Source: an uncultured Caulobacteraceae bacterium (GTDB lineage Bacteria; Pseudomonadota; Alphaproteobacteria; Caulobacterales; Caulobacteraceae). Taken from it: a stretch of 31,856 nt of DNA. The stretch covers positions 1-31,856 of the forward strand of contig CAMLRH010000003.1 of assembly GCA_946482375.1 (NCBI GenBank), given 5' to 3'. Below, one piece after another: positions 9,646 to 17,344 of the stretch. The notes under the pieces were generated by a model. It saw only the letters and a list, made by a program, of their open reading frames with translations, searched no databases and was not told where the DNA came from. The position numbers and the translations under genes are program-made. Position 1 is the first letter of the stretch, and the number at the start of each line of letters is the position of its first letter.

Positions 9646-9908
9646 AGCCCGCCGATGGCCGACATGTAGAGGTCGAGCAGCGCCTCTTCCTCCATCCGCT
9701 TGGCGCGGTCCTGCTTTCGCAGGCGCACGACCTTGCGGATGATCTTGCTGTCGAAGCCGTTGCCCTTGGCCTCGGCGTAGACCTCCTTCAGGTCGGCCAT
9801 GACGCCGGCCTTGTCCTCCTCCAGCCGCTCGATGCGCTCGATGATGGTCTTCAGCTGCGTCTGGGCGGTGGCGTTGAGGGTGTCGATGGAAGAGGCGTCG
9901 TCGGCCAT
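9642..9908 (-). CDS. gapR: GapR-type nucleoid-associated protein (DUF2312)
   Basis: An 88-residue protein matching the DUF2312/GapR family. It has an N-terminal coiled coil (LKTIIERIERLEEDKAGVMA), then the highly conserved block KEVYAEAKGNGFD followed by KIIRKVVRLRKQDRAKR, and an acidic C-terminal helix (EEEALLDLYMSAIG). In Caulobacter, GapR binds AT-rich, overtwisted DNA and is needed for replication and cell-cycle progression. The ATG at 9908 gives the usual family length; the longer upstream frame is not supported. It is divergent from folE across 124 bases and coupled to the basic protein downstream. Confidence 0.93.
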   Translation of the reverse strand: MADDASSIDTLNATAQTQLKTIIERIERLEEDKAGVMADLKEVYAEAKGNGFDSKIIRKVVRLRKQDRAKRMEEEALLDLYMSAIGGL

Positions 9909-9985
9909 GGTACGGACTTTCAGGAAGGGCGGTGAGGCCCGCGACCCTAGCGGGCGAGTCGGGGTCATGTCAGTGCGCCATGGCG

Positions 9986-9999
9986 GGTTGTCCACAACC
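9986..9999. promoter_or_regulatory. inverted repeat with DnaA-box-like core in the gapR/folE divergent region
   Basis: GGTTGT and ACAACC flank CC, forming a 14-base inverted repeat. Its core TTGTCCACA (9988-9996) differs by one base from the DnaA-box consensus TTATNCACA. It lies between the starts of gapR and folE, 34 bases before folE, so it could control either. One isolated near-match is weak evidence for DnaA; a different dimeric regulator would fit equally well. Confidence 0.3.
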
Positions 10000-10032
10000 T
10001 GAACCTCCACCGTCCCCATCCGTTTGCGTCGC

Positions 10033-10608
10033 ATGGCGAGAACTCCCCCCACCCAGGAAGACGCCGAGGCCGCCGTCCGCACCCTCATCGAATGGGCCGG
10101 CGACGACCCCGACCGCGAAGGCCTGCTCGATACGCCCAAGCGCGTGACCAAGGCCTATCGCGAGCTCTTCGCCGGTTACACGACCGACCCGCGCGACTAC
10201 CTGCAGCGCACCTTCGAGGAGGTCGGCGGCTACGACGAGCTGGTCGTGCTCACCGACATCCGCGTGGTCTCCTTCTGCGAGCACCACATGCTGCCGTTCC
10301 TGGGCAAGGCGCATGTCGGCTACCTGCCGCGCGACCGGGTGGTCGGCATCTCCAAGCTGGCCCGCGTCGTCCACGGCTTCGCCCGGCGCCTGCAGATCCA
10401 GGAGAAGCTGACCGCCGAGATCGCCGGGGCCATCGACGAGATCCTGAAACCGAAGGGCGTCGGCGTCGTCATCCAGTCCGAGCACAGCTGCATGACCATG
10501 CGCGGGGTCAACACGCCAGGCTCGCGCCTGACCACCAGCCATCTGCTCGGCGAGGTCCGCGACGACCCCAAGACCCGCGACGAATTCCTGCGCCTCGTCG
10601 GCGTCTAG
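10033..10608 (+). CDS. folE: GTP cyclohydrolase I (FolE)
   Basis: A 191-residue enzyme converting GTP to 7,8-dihydroneopterin triphosphate, the first step toward folate and also feeding queuosine and pterin synthesis. The zinc ligands are visible: Cys82 and His85 in [10 protein letters not shown] and Cys153 in [11 protein letters not shown]. The block [21 protein letters not shown] is the family signature, and [13 protein letters not shown] matches the C-terminal conserved segment. The ATG at 10033 is used rather than the TTG nine bases upstream. Length is normal and no defect is seen. Confidence 0.97.
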   Translation: MARTPPTQEDAEAAVRTLIEWAGDDPDREGLLDTPKRVTKAYRELFAGYTTDPRDYLQRTFEEVGGYDELVVLTDIRVVSFCEHHMLPFLGKAHVGYLPRDRVVGISKLARVVHGFARRLQIQEKLTAEIAGAIDEILKPKGVGVVIQSEHSCMTMRGVNTPGSRLTTSHLLGEVRDDPKTRDEFLRLVGV

Positions 10609-10665
10609 TTGCGGCCAAGCTGAACTAGGCGCATCGTCCCGCTCCTCTAGATGAGGAGAGGCGCC

Positions 10666-10944
10666 ATGACCGCGTTCAACGCCGTGCGTTTCCGCGTAAA
10701 GCCAGGCCGCGACCAGGACTTCCTGGACGCCCACAAGGCCATCGCCGCCAACTGGCCCGGCCTGCGCCAGGCCAACATGATCCAGACCGGCGACCACAGC
10801 TACTGCATCATCGGCGAATGGGAGAGCATGGACGCCCTCGTCGCCGCGCGTTCGGCGATGGTGGCGACACTGGACAGTTTTCGAGACACCCTGGAAGGCG
10901 CCACCGACCCGGCCTCGGGGCCGGTGGTGTTGCAGCTGAAGTAG
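10666..10944 (+). CDS. antibiotic biosynthesis monooxygenase (ABM)-like small protein
   Basis: A 92-residue protein with the dimeric alpha/beta-barrel pattern of ABM-domain proteins: FNAVRFRVKPGRDQDFLDAH opening (strand then helix), a central YCIIGEWESMDAL, and a helix with aromatic and hydrophobic spacing (MVATLDSFRDTLE). The ATG at 10666 is chosen because AGGAGAGGCGCC stands directly before it. The family includes monooxygenases and quinol- or haem-handling proteins, but many members have no known substrate. It lies 57 bases after folE on the same strand and may share its transcript. Confidence 0.75.
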   Translation: MTAFNAVRFRVKPGRDQDFLDAHKAIAANWPGLRQANMIQTGDHSYCIIGEWESMDALVAARSAMVATLDSFRDTLEGATDPASGPVVLQLK

Positions 10945-11049
10945 CTGGAGTTCCGCACGGGTCGCACTCTAAGCGCCCTTGCCAAGCCGCCTTGCCCTCT
11001 TGCGCCCGCGTCAGTCGGAGCTGTTATTGATGACTGACACCGGGCCGAA

Positions 11050-12102
11050 ATGACGACCAAGCCACCACTTGACCCTCAGAAGTTTGTCGATGCCATTCGC
11101 GCGAGCGCCAAGTCGATCTACGACCCCATCGCTGTAGGCGATCCTACCTACTGGATACCAACCCCGGAGCTTGAAGCCCTGCTGGATCGGGAGCTGAAGG
11201 GGCTTTCGCTTGCCGGTCTACCGCTCAGAACTCGTTCCAAAGTGGTCAAGGAGAGTGTCTGCAGGGCCTTGGGATACCCGGTTCCGAAGTCCTTCAAGAA
11301 GACCCAACCGCGTTTTCCAGGCCAGTTCTTTGATACTTACGCGCAGAAGGCGAACAATCTTCAAATCTGGAATGAAGAACTATCGGGAATTCGTCGCTAT
11401 GTGCTCATCCGGGTTTCCGAACAGGACGTGGTTTCCCGAGTTAAGGTCGTCACGGGCGATGCGCTCGCCGCCCTGGATACGACCGGCACACTGACGAAGA
11501 AATATCAGGCAAGGTGCGTCCCTGGCCAAGACCCGGCGGAGCTAATTGCCGTGCGGGACACGCGAACGCTTCGGCCCTTCACGTCCGAAGTCGCCCAGGT
11601 TGGGGGTGTTTCGCCTGTCAAACACCCGACGCCGGGCGAGCTGCTTCCCATTGCGACCATCTTCGAAAGGCTCCGCCACCTCATCGGAGCTCGCTTCCAG
11701 GACGCGGGCTTCGACCAAGAGAGAAACCGCGGCGCCGCGCTTCATCGGCTGGTTTGCGAGGCCCTCGGCTACGCCAGCTATCAGGACGACGGCCAGTTTC
11801 CCGATATCCGCCACCAGCTTCTGGAAATTAAGCTGCAAACCTCACCGACGGTCGATCTTGGTCTTGTGCTTCCCAGCAGCACAGAGCCGTTAGATGTTCC
11901 GATGCTGAACGGAACGCAGGTTAGGCACTGTGACGTTCGCTATTTAGTTTTCTATGGTCGAGTGGCCGGGGGCGAGGTCGAGTTGACGCACCTGTTTCTT
12001 TCGACGGGTGAAGCTTTCCTCGGTCGGTTTCCCCAGTTTCAAGGCAAGGTTCTGAACGCGAAAATCCAGATCCCATTACCTAACAACTTCTTCGACAGGT
12101 AG
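11050..12102 (+). CDS. putative type II restriction endonuclease (PD-(D/E)XK)
   Basis: A 350-residue protein I cannot place in a named restriction family. The C-terminal half carries a PD-(D/E)XK nuclease core: Pro251-Asp252 in QFPDIRHQ and Glu259-x-Lys261 in LLEIKLQ, then TVDLGLVLPSS. The N-terminal half (ELKGLSLAGLPLRTRSKVVK, later RRYVLIRVSEQDVV) may be a separate specificity or dimerisation domain. It faces the N6-adenine methyltransferase gene tail to tail with a 27-base overlap, which makes a restriction role likely. Hand-counted lines are 45% (11341-11400) and 52% (11941-12000) GC, well below neighbouring genes, suggesting recent transfer. No ribosome binding site is obvious. Confidence 0.72.
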   Translation: MTTKPPLDPQKFVDAIRASAKSIYDPIAVGDPTYWIPTPELEALLDRELKGLSLAGLPLRTRSKVVKESVCRALGYPVPKSFKKTQPRFPGQFFDTYAQKANNLQIWNEELSGIRRYVLIRVSEQDVVSRVKVVTGDALAALDTTGTLTKKYQARCVPGQDPAELIAVRDTRTLRPFTSEVAQVGGVSPVKHPTPGELLPIATIFERLRHLIGARFQDAGFDQERNRGAALHRLVCEALGYASYQDDGQFPDIRHQLLEIKLQTSPTVDLGLVLPSSTEPLDVPMLNGTQVRHCDVRYLVFYGRVAGGEVELTHLFLSTGEAFLGRFPQFQGKVLNAKIQIPLPNNFFDR

Positions 12103-13809
12103 GCCAAACGCCTGCCAGACCAACGCGTCCAGGTCTGCTTCAAGTTGAAGCGCCATGTTCCGATCGACGGTTGCGTGGATCATCCTGGCGCGTTGGATCA
12201 GTTGCCTACCAACGGCCGAACCTGGGTCAGGCAGCGGGAATAGTTCGACATATTGGGTGATGAAACGGCGCCGGCCCGCGTAGAGCTTGTTATTGAAACG
12301 CCGGTCGTAGAACGCCTCGATAAAGGTCGAGTTCGCGACCGCCGCGGCCAGCCACAGGAGGTCTTCGCCGTTGGCCGCTTCAGGGGCCAGCCAGTAGCAG
12401 TCTCCATTGACGACTCCGCCTTCGAGATCGACCCAGAAGGTCGGGCGCTTCGAGATGTCCCGGAAGACCAGCTTGGGTGCGGGCCATGCGGCGGGGTCCT
12501 GCGGGACCCACAGCTCGTACCAGTTGCGCCCCGCCTCCATCAGATAGCTCCGGGCTTCGAGCTTCGCCCTGTGCTCCTCCAGATACGCGCGCGATTTCGG
12601 GTAGTTCGACAGGTCCACCGGCCGCCTTTGACCGCCTTTGACCTCGTGCGGGTAGAGTATCGAGCGATCTTTACTTGCGGCGACGGCTCGAAATCGGCCA
12701 GCCGTGTGGTGGGTGATCAGCGGCTTGAGCAATTCGGGACGGGCATCGGGATGGAGGCTGTCCCAATCCGTGCGGATGAAGACCTTATCGGCGCAGGTTT
12801 TGACACCTACCCTCACCTTGCCGATGTCGCGGAAGACGCCCCAGGAGTGCCTGGCGATCGTCTTCAGCCAGTCATCAGTCGATTGAGTCGCGATGCGCCA
12901 GACATCGTAAGCATCGCCCGAGGTGTCCAGAGCTCCGTGCATCACCTCGAAGCGCCGGTTGTCACTGAGGGCTACCACCCCATTCAATTCCACGGCCTCC
13001 AGCGGGTCCGCCGCGCTGGCCGTCGGCTGTTGTGTCGTCTCATAGATGGAGGTGAAGCCCGGCGAGGACGCCCTCGGCGGAGGGCCGCCGGATGCAAGCA
13101 GCACCGCGGGCAGAACGGCGGCGTCGAACAGCTTCGTATCGCCGAAGTCCCAAATGTGCTGCAGGTTCACCCTGTTGCGAAGCGCCGCTCTTACGCTGGC
13201 GCCGCCTTTTGTCGTCATAAACCGGTTCGATACGATCACGCCCGCAGCGCCGCCGGGCCTGAGGACGCGCGCAATGCCCATCAGGAAGGCGTGGTAGAGG
13301 TCGATACGTCCCGAAAGATGGAACAGGCGACCGAGGGCCTGGGCGTGGTCGGCGCCGATGATCTGCGTGCGCACATACGGCGGGTTTGCGATGATCAGGT
13401 CAAACTCCGCGCCTGTGCGCGGCCCGAACAAGCCTGACGCGTCGGAAGCTTGCGCAAGCACGAAGTCCAGGAAGCTGGCTTGCTCCAGTTCGAGCTGCAC
13501 ATCAGGGAAGGCGGCCCCGATCCGCTGCCCGGCGAGCTTGAGTGCGTTTGGGTCGGTGTCGAAGCCCGTCACGGCAAGCCTGAGCGGCTTGGGCGGCAGG
13601 TGCTCCAGAAGTCTCAGAACGAGTTCGCCGTCGCCAATCGCAGGATCGAGGATCCGAACCGTTCCGGACTCCTCCAGTTCGGCGTGCGCCACGATCTTGC
13701 CCGCGACGAACCGGGCCAGCGCCGTGGGGGTATAGGTCGCGCCACCCGCCTTGTGCTCGGCGACATCCTCATACCGCCGCTTGATTTCGCTACGGGCCGC
13801 GACCGTCAT
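12076..13809 (-). CDS. type II N6-adenine DNA methyltransferase (NPPY, TaqI/Eco57I-like)
   Basis: A 577-residue DNA methyltransferase. The S-adenosylmethionine-binding motif I reads ILDPAIGDGE (residues about 53-62) and is preceded by a motif X-like TYTPTALARFV. The catalytic motif IV is ANPPYVRTQ with NPPY at 142-145. The order X-I-IV before a long C-terminal target-recognition region (RRFITQYVELFPLPDP near the end) is the gamma-class arrangement with a TaqI-like specificity domain. The start is the ATG at 13809, with GAGGAAG upstream, rather than the TTG at 13821. It should protect host DNA from the convergent endonuclease. The target sequence cannot be deduced by eye. Confidence 0.92.
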   Translation of the reverse strand: MTVAARSEIKRRYEDVAEHKAGGATYTPTALARFVAGKIVAHAELEESGTVRILDPAIGDGELVLRLLEHLPPKPLRLAVTGFDTDPNALKLAGQRIGAAFPDVQLELEQASFLDFVLAQASDASGLFGPRTGAEFDLIIANPPYVRTQIIGADHAQALGRLFHLSGRIDLYHAFLMGIARVLRPGGAAGVIVSNRFMTTKGGASVRAALRNRVNLQHIWDFGDTKLFDAAVLPAVLLASGGPPPRASSPGFTSIYETTQQPTASAADPLEAVELNGVVALSDNRRFEVMHGALDTSGDAYDVWRIATQSTDDWLKTIARHSWGVFRDIGKVRVGVKTCADKVFIRTDWDSLHPDARPELLKPLITHHTAGRFRAVAASKDRSILYPHEVKGGQRRPVDLSNYPKSRAYLEEHRAKLEARSYLMEAGRNWYELWVPQDPAAWPAPKLVFRDISKRPTFWVDLEGGVVNGDCYWLAPEAANGEDLLWLAAAVANSTFIEAFYDRRFNNKLYAGRRRFITQYVELFPLPDPGSAVGRQLIQRARMIHATVDRNMALQLEADLDALVWQAFGLPVEEVVR

Positions 13810-13970
13810 CAACTTCCTCAATCGGATATGCCGCTACGCATCGTCGGCGAGGCGCGGGTGAAGTCAACGCTTGGGCCTTGCTCCGATTTGGCGCCGCGCA
13901 CAACGAGTAGGCCACTCTACAGGGGTAGCTGAGTTTGGCCTCCGCGCCTCGAAAGCGCTCCCAGGGGCGG

Positions 13971-14567
13971 TCACAAGAGGGCCAGCAGCGCCCTGGCGTC
14001 ATCAGCAGCCGTAAACCGCCACACCGCAAATCCCAGCGCCCGCGCCGCTTCGACGTTGCGTTCACTGTCGTCGACGAACAGCAACTCGGCCGGCGCCATC
14101 CCCACCTTCTCGCATAGCAGGCGGTAGATCGCCGGGTCGGGTTTCACCAGGCCGTGTTCGCCGCTGACCATCACGTAGCCCAGGTGGTCGAAGGCGGGGG
14201 TCATGGCGCGGATGGCGGGCCAGCTCGCGGCGGCCATGTTGGTCAGGCCGAATTGGGGGACGCCGCGCTCCGCCAGCGTCTCGATGACCTCGACGGTTTC
14301 GTCGATGACGCCGCCGAACATTTCGTCCCAGCGGTCCCACTAGGCGCGGATGGCGGCTTCGTGCTGCGGGAAGCGCTCGATCAGGCGGCGCGTGTTCGCT
14401 TCCGGCGCGAGGCCCCGGTCGGTCTCCAGGTGCCAGTCGAACGTGCAGACCTCGGCCAGGAACGCGTCGCGTTCGGCGGGGTCGGGGAAGATTTTGGAGT
14501 AGAGCCGGCGGGGGTCCCACCGGACGATGACGTTGCCGACGTCCCAAAGGACGCCGCGCGGCTTCAT
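13971..14567 (-). pseudogene. HAD-superfamily phosphatase gene interrupted by an in-frame amber codon
   Basis: From the ATG at 14567 the frame gives HAD motif I (VLWDVGNVIVRWDP), runs to HEAAIRA, meets TAG at 14342-14340 (codon 76), and continues in the same frame with WDRWDEMFGGVIDETVEVI. The second part holds motif II (GLTNMA), motif III Lys (GLVKPDP) and motif IV (LLFVDDSERNVEAA). Relatives usually have Tyr or another aromatic residue here, so one base (TAC or TAT to TAG) explains it. The whole frame is 198 codons plus stop, normal for YihX-like phosphatases. Restart at the ATG at 14321 would lose the catalytic Asp. The start lies two bases after the rpmJ stop, so they share an operon. Confidence 0.85.
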
Positions 14568-14569
14568 CC

Positions 14570-14695
14570 CTAGCCCTGCTTGGCCTTGAAGCGCGGGTCG
14601 GTCTTGTTGATCACATAGATCCGGCCCTTGCGGCGCACGAGCTTGCAGTCGCGGTGGCGGCTCTTCAGCGACTTCAGCGAGCTTCTGACCTTCAT
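14570..14695 (-). CDS. rpmJ: 50S ribosomal protein L36
   Basis: A 41-residue ribosomal protein. It opens [20 protein letters not shown], followed by [21 protein letters not shown], which is the L36 sequence found in Alphaproteobacteria. Only one cysteine of the classical zinc ribbon remains (DCK), the zinc-independent form of L36. It has a good sigma-70-like promoter 85 bases upstream (14780-14808). The stop is followed after two bases by the start of the HAD gene, so the broken phosphatase gene is its operon partner. Confidence 0.97.
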   Translation of the reverse strand: MKVRSSLKSLKSRHRDCKLVRRKGRIYVINKTDPRFKAKQG

Positions 14696-14779
14696 GACCC
14701 TTAGTCTCAAACTGATCGAGGCGCGTCTACGGCGGCGCGGAAAGCGCGCGGCAGGCGGCCGGTTGTTCCGAAGCGCGCG

Positions 14780-14808
14780 GGTATATGGGCGAGGGGAGGC
14801 TAAGTCAA
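14780..14808 (-). promoter_or_regulatory. sigma-70-type promoter for rpmJ
   Basis: On the minus strand TTGACT (14808-14803) is separated by 17 bases from TATACC (14785-14780), close to the consensus pair. The expected start near 14773 gives a leader of about 78 bases before the rpmJ ATG. Together with the divergent M23 peptidase gene, this explains most of the 235-base gap 14696-14930; the rest of that gap shows only weak TTAA-type half-sites. Confidence 0.6.
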
Positions 14809-14930
14809 TGTGGCGACAGGCGAACTTGACTCTCCAGCCCCGATCTGGCGCTTAAGTCAGGCTAATCAGGGGTTAACCGCGTTCGGCCCGCCGGGCCCAG
14901 ACTGCTAAGCTGTACAAAGGGATACGCCCA

Positions 14931-15971
14931 ATGGACCAGCCAGCTACGGCCCTCGCGGCCGCGAAGCCTCATTGGATCGCCGACGCGGTGGTGGGTGTGA
15001 CGGGCGCGCTGGCGGTCATCACCGTGGCCCATGCCGCCCTCCCGATGACGGGCAAGGAGGCGCTGGTCGGTCCCCGGGCCGAGGCGGTGGCGCTGCGCGG
15101 GCCGGTGTCCGAGCCGGTCGTCGCGCCGGCGTTCAGCTACATCGACCCGGTGGCGGGCTATGAGGTCATCTCGCCGTTCGGCCTGCGCAAGCTGCCGTGG
15201 GAAGAGCGGGGCCGCCTGCACGCGGGCGTCGATGTGGCGGCGCCGTCGGGCTATCCGATCCAGGCGACGGCCGACGGGGTGGTGACCCGCGCCGGCGTCG
15301 GCGGCGGCTACGGCCGCTTCGTCGAGGTGCGCCACGCCGAGGGGCTGACCTCGCTCTACGCCCACATGGGCAAGATCGCCGACCACATCGCGCCGGGCCA
15401 GCCGGTTCGCGCCGGTGAGTTCATCGGGCGGGTCGGCAACACCGGTTCCTCGACCGGCGCGCACCTGCACTTCGAGATCCACGACGCCAAGGGCCGGCCG
15501 CTGAACCCGCAGATGTTCCTGGGCCGCCAGTTCGCCACCGCCGAGGACCTGCCGCTGAAGGAGGCCGCCCGGGTGCCGCGGCGCATGCGGCTGGCCTACG
15601 TCTCCTACATCCCGCGCAAGAAGCGCGAGCTGATGGAGGCGCGCGAGCAGGCCAGGCAGACGACGCTGGCCGTTCGCGAGGTGGGCAACGCCGCGCCCGC
15701 GATGCAGGTCAGGACCTACCCCAGCGGCCAGACGGTGACGCTGACGCGCGGGCCGGTGACGGCGGCGTCCGCGCCCTCGAAGACCATCGGCGGGATCAAG
15801 CCGGCGCCGCTGGCCGTTCCCGCGCCAACCACGGCGCAGGCGGCTCCGGCCAAGTCCCGGGCGCAGTGGATCAGCGTCGCGCCCTCGGACGACGACGCGC
15901 CGATCGTCACGCGCCGCGACCTGTTCGGCGTCGGCGAGGACCTGCCCGGCTGGTCGTCGAGCGGGGGCTGA
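14931..15971 (+). CDS. M23 (LytM-type) peptidoglycan endopeptidase, membrane-anchored
   Basis: A 346-residue protein with one N-terminal membrane segment (about residues 17-37) and a periplasmic M23 domain (about 76-200). Zinc ligands and catalytic residues are visible: His97 and Asp101 in GRLHAGVDVAAP, His145 in LYAHMGK, and His178/His180 in GAHLHFEIH. It should cleave peptide cross-links in the cell wall or regulate amidases. The C-terminal third is proline/alanine-rich with no recognised domain. AAAGGGA stands before the ATG. The next gene rightward is another cell-wall enzyme, so the two form a wall-remodelling pair. Confidence 0.92.
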   Translation: MDQPATALAAAKPHWIADAVVGVTGALAVITVAHAALPMTGKEALVGPRAEAVALRGPVSEPVVAPAFSYIDPVAGYEVISPFGLRKLPWEERGRLHAGVDVAAPSGYPIQATADGVVTRAGVGGGYGRFVEVRHAEGLTSLYAHMGKIADHIAPGQPVRAGEFIGRVGNTGSSTGAHLHFEIHDAKGRPLNPQMFLGRQFATAEDLPLKEAARVPRRMRLAYVSYIPRKKRELMEAREQARQTTLAVREVGNAAPAMQVRTYPSGQTVTLTRGPVTAASAPSKTIGGIKPAPLAVPAPTTAQAAPAKSRAQWISVAPSDDDAPIVTRRDLFGVGEDLPGWSSSGG

Positions 15972-16048
15972 GCGCGCAACCAGTGCGCATCGCAACCGTT
16001 GGCTTGGGCGTCATGGACCGTTCAGCCGACGCGCCTTAAGCCAGCCTC

Positions 16049-17344
16049 ATGCCTCGTTCGCGTATAGACCGCCGCACCTTCATCGCCCTCGTCGTGGCCG
16101 GCTGCGCCGATACGACGACGCGGATTCCGCCCGTGACGCCGCCAGCCACGCCGGTCCCGACGCCACCGGTGGTGACGCCGCCGCCGTCCACGCCGCCGGC
16201 CGAGCCGAGCTTAAGCTTCGGGACCTGGCTGAACGGCTATCGCGACAAGGCGCTGGCGGCGGGTATTCCGGCCGAGGTGGTGCAGCGCGAACTCGCCGGC
16301 CTGACGCCCAACCAGAACGTGGTGGCGCAGGACACCAAGCAGCCGGAGTTCTCCAAGCCGGTCAGCGACTACATCAAGAATACCGTCTCCGACGTGCGCG
16401 TGGCGCAGGGGCGGCAGTTCTATACGTCGCTGGGTTTCCTGCCGGCTATCGAGCAGCGCTACGGCGTGCCGCGCGAGGTCGTGCTGGCCGTCTGGGCGAT
16501 GGAATCGGCGTTCGGCAAGATCCAGGGCGACATGGATGTCGTCCGCTCGCTGGCGACGCTGGCGTGGGAAGGCCGCCGCCGCCAGTGGGCCGAGGACGAG
16601 CTGACCTCGGCGCTGCGCATTATCGCGCGCGGCGAGGCGTCGCGCTCGCAGCTGCGCGGCTCCTGGGCTGGGGCCATGGGTCAGACGCAGTTCCTGCCGG
16701 GTGTCTATCTGTCCACCGCCATCGACGCCGACGGCGACGGCCGCCGCGACATCTGGGGCTCGACGCACGACGCGCTGGCCTCGACCGCCAACTACCTGGC
16801 GAAGGCGGGCTGGATCGCCGGGCAGGGATGGGCGCGGGAAGTCACCCTGCCGGGCGGCTTCGACTACTCGGTGACCGAAGGGCCGAAGCATCCGATCAGC
16901 TGGTGGGAGGCTCGGGGCGTGAGGACCGCCGACGGTCGCGCCTGGCGTCCGGCAGAGCGCGAGGCGCCGGCCCAGCTGGCGTTGCCGTCCGGCGCGGGCG
17001 GCCCGGCCTTTCTGCTGCTGCCGAACCACTTCGCGATCCGCAAGTACAACAACTCGATGAGTTACGCGCTCGGCATCGGGCTGCTCGCCGACCGGTTCGC
17101 GGGCGAGGCGGGGCTGGTGAAGGCCTGGCCGTATGAGGTCCCGCTGTCGCTGGTCGCTCGCCAGCAGGCGCAGCGGAACCTGACGAAGCTCGGCTTCGAC
17201 ACCGGCCCCGCGGACGGCGTCATCGGGGCCAACACGCGCGCGGCGCTCCGGGCCTGGCAGCAGTCACGCGGCGTGCCGGCGGACGGCTACCTCTCCACCG
17301 CCATCATCCAGCGGCTGCAGGCCGAGGCGGCGGCGAGGCCCTAG
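16049..17344 (+). CDS. lytic murein transglycosylase lipoprotein (MltB family) with peptidoglycan-binding domain
   Basis: A 431-residue exported enzyme. The N-terminus has an RR pair (SRIDRRTFIALVV) and a lipobox VVAGC with Cys19, so it should be an outer-membrane lipoprotein, possibly exported by the Tat route. A proline/threonine-rich linker follows (about 27-52). The SLT_2 domain has the catalytic Glu152 in AVWAMESAFGKIQG and the conserved GSWAGAMGQTQFLP. The C-terminal peptidoglycan_binding_1 domain (about 365-427) reads LTKLGFDTGPADGVIGANTR. It cleaves glycan strands to 1,6-anhydro products. Its TAG shares the palindrome CTAG with the stop of the convergent MFS gene. Confidence 0.94.
   Translation: MPRSRIDRRTFIALVVAGCADTTTRIPPVTPPATPVPTPPVVTPPPSTPPAEPSLSFGTWLNGYRDKALAAGIPAEVVQRELAGLTPNQNVVAQDTKQPEFSKPVSDYIKNTVSDVRVAQGRQFYTSLGFLPAIEQRYGVPREVVLAVWAMESAFGKIQGDMDVVRSLATLAWEGRRRQWAEDELTSALRIIARGEASRSQLRGSWAGAMGQTQFLPGVYLSTAIDADGDGRRDIWGSTHDALASTANYLAKAGWIAGQGWAREVTLPGGFDYSVTEGPKHPISWWEARGVRTADGRAWRPAEREAPAQLALPSGAGGPAFLLLPNHFAIRKYNNSMSYALGIGLLADRFAGEAGLVKAWPYEVPLSLVARQQAQRNLTKLGFDTGPADGVIGANTRAALRAWQQSRGVPADGYLSTAIIQRLQAEAAARP

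Noticed and set aside
13810..13970. A controller gene or attachment repeat beside the restriction-modification pair
   Set aside because: No short helix-turn-helix frame and no clear direct repeats at 10945-11049 and 13810-13970 were found by eye.
14852..14878. CtrA-type binding site before the M23 peptidase gene
   Set aside because: TTAA-N7-TAAT (14852-14866) and a TTAACC half-site (14873-14878) are present, but neither meets the full TTAA-N7-TTAA pattern.
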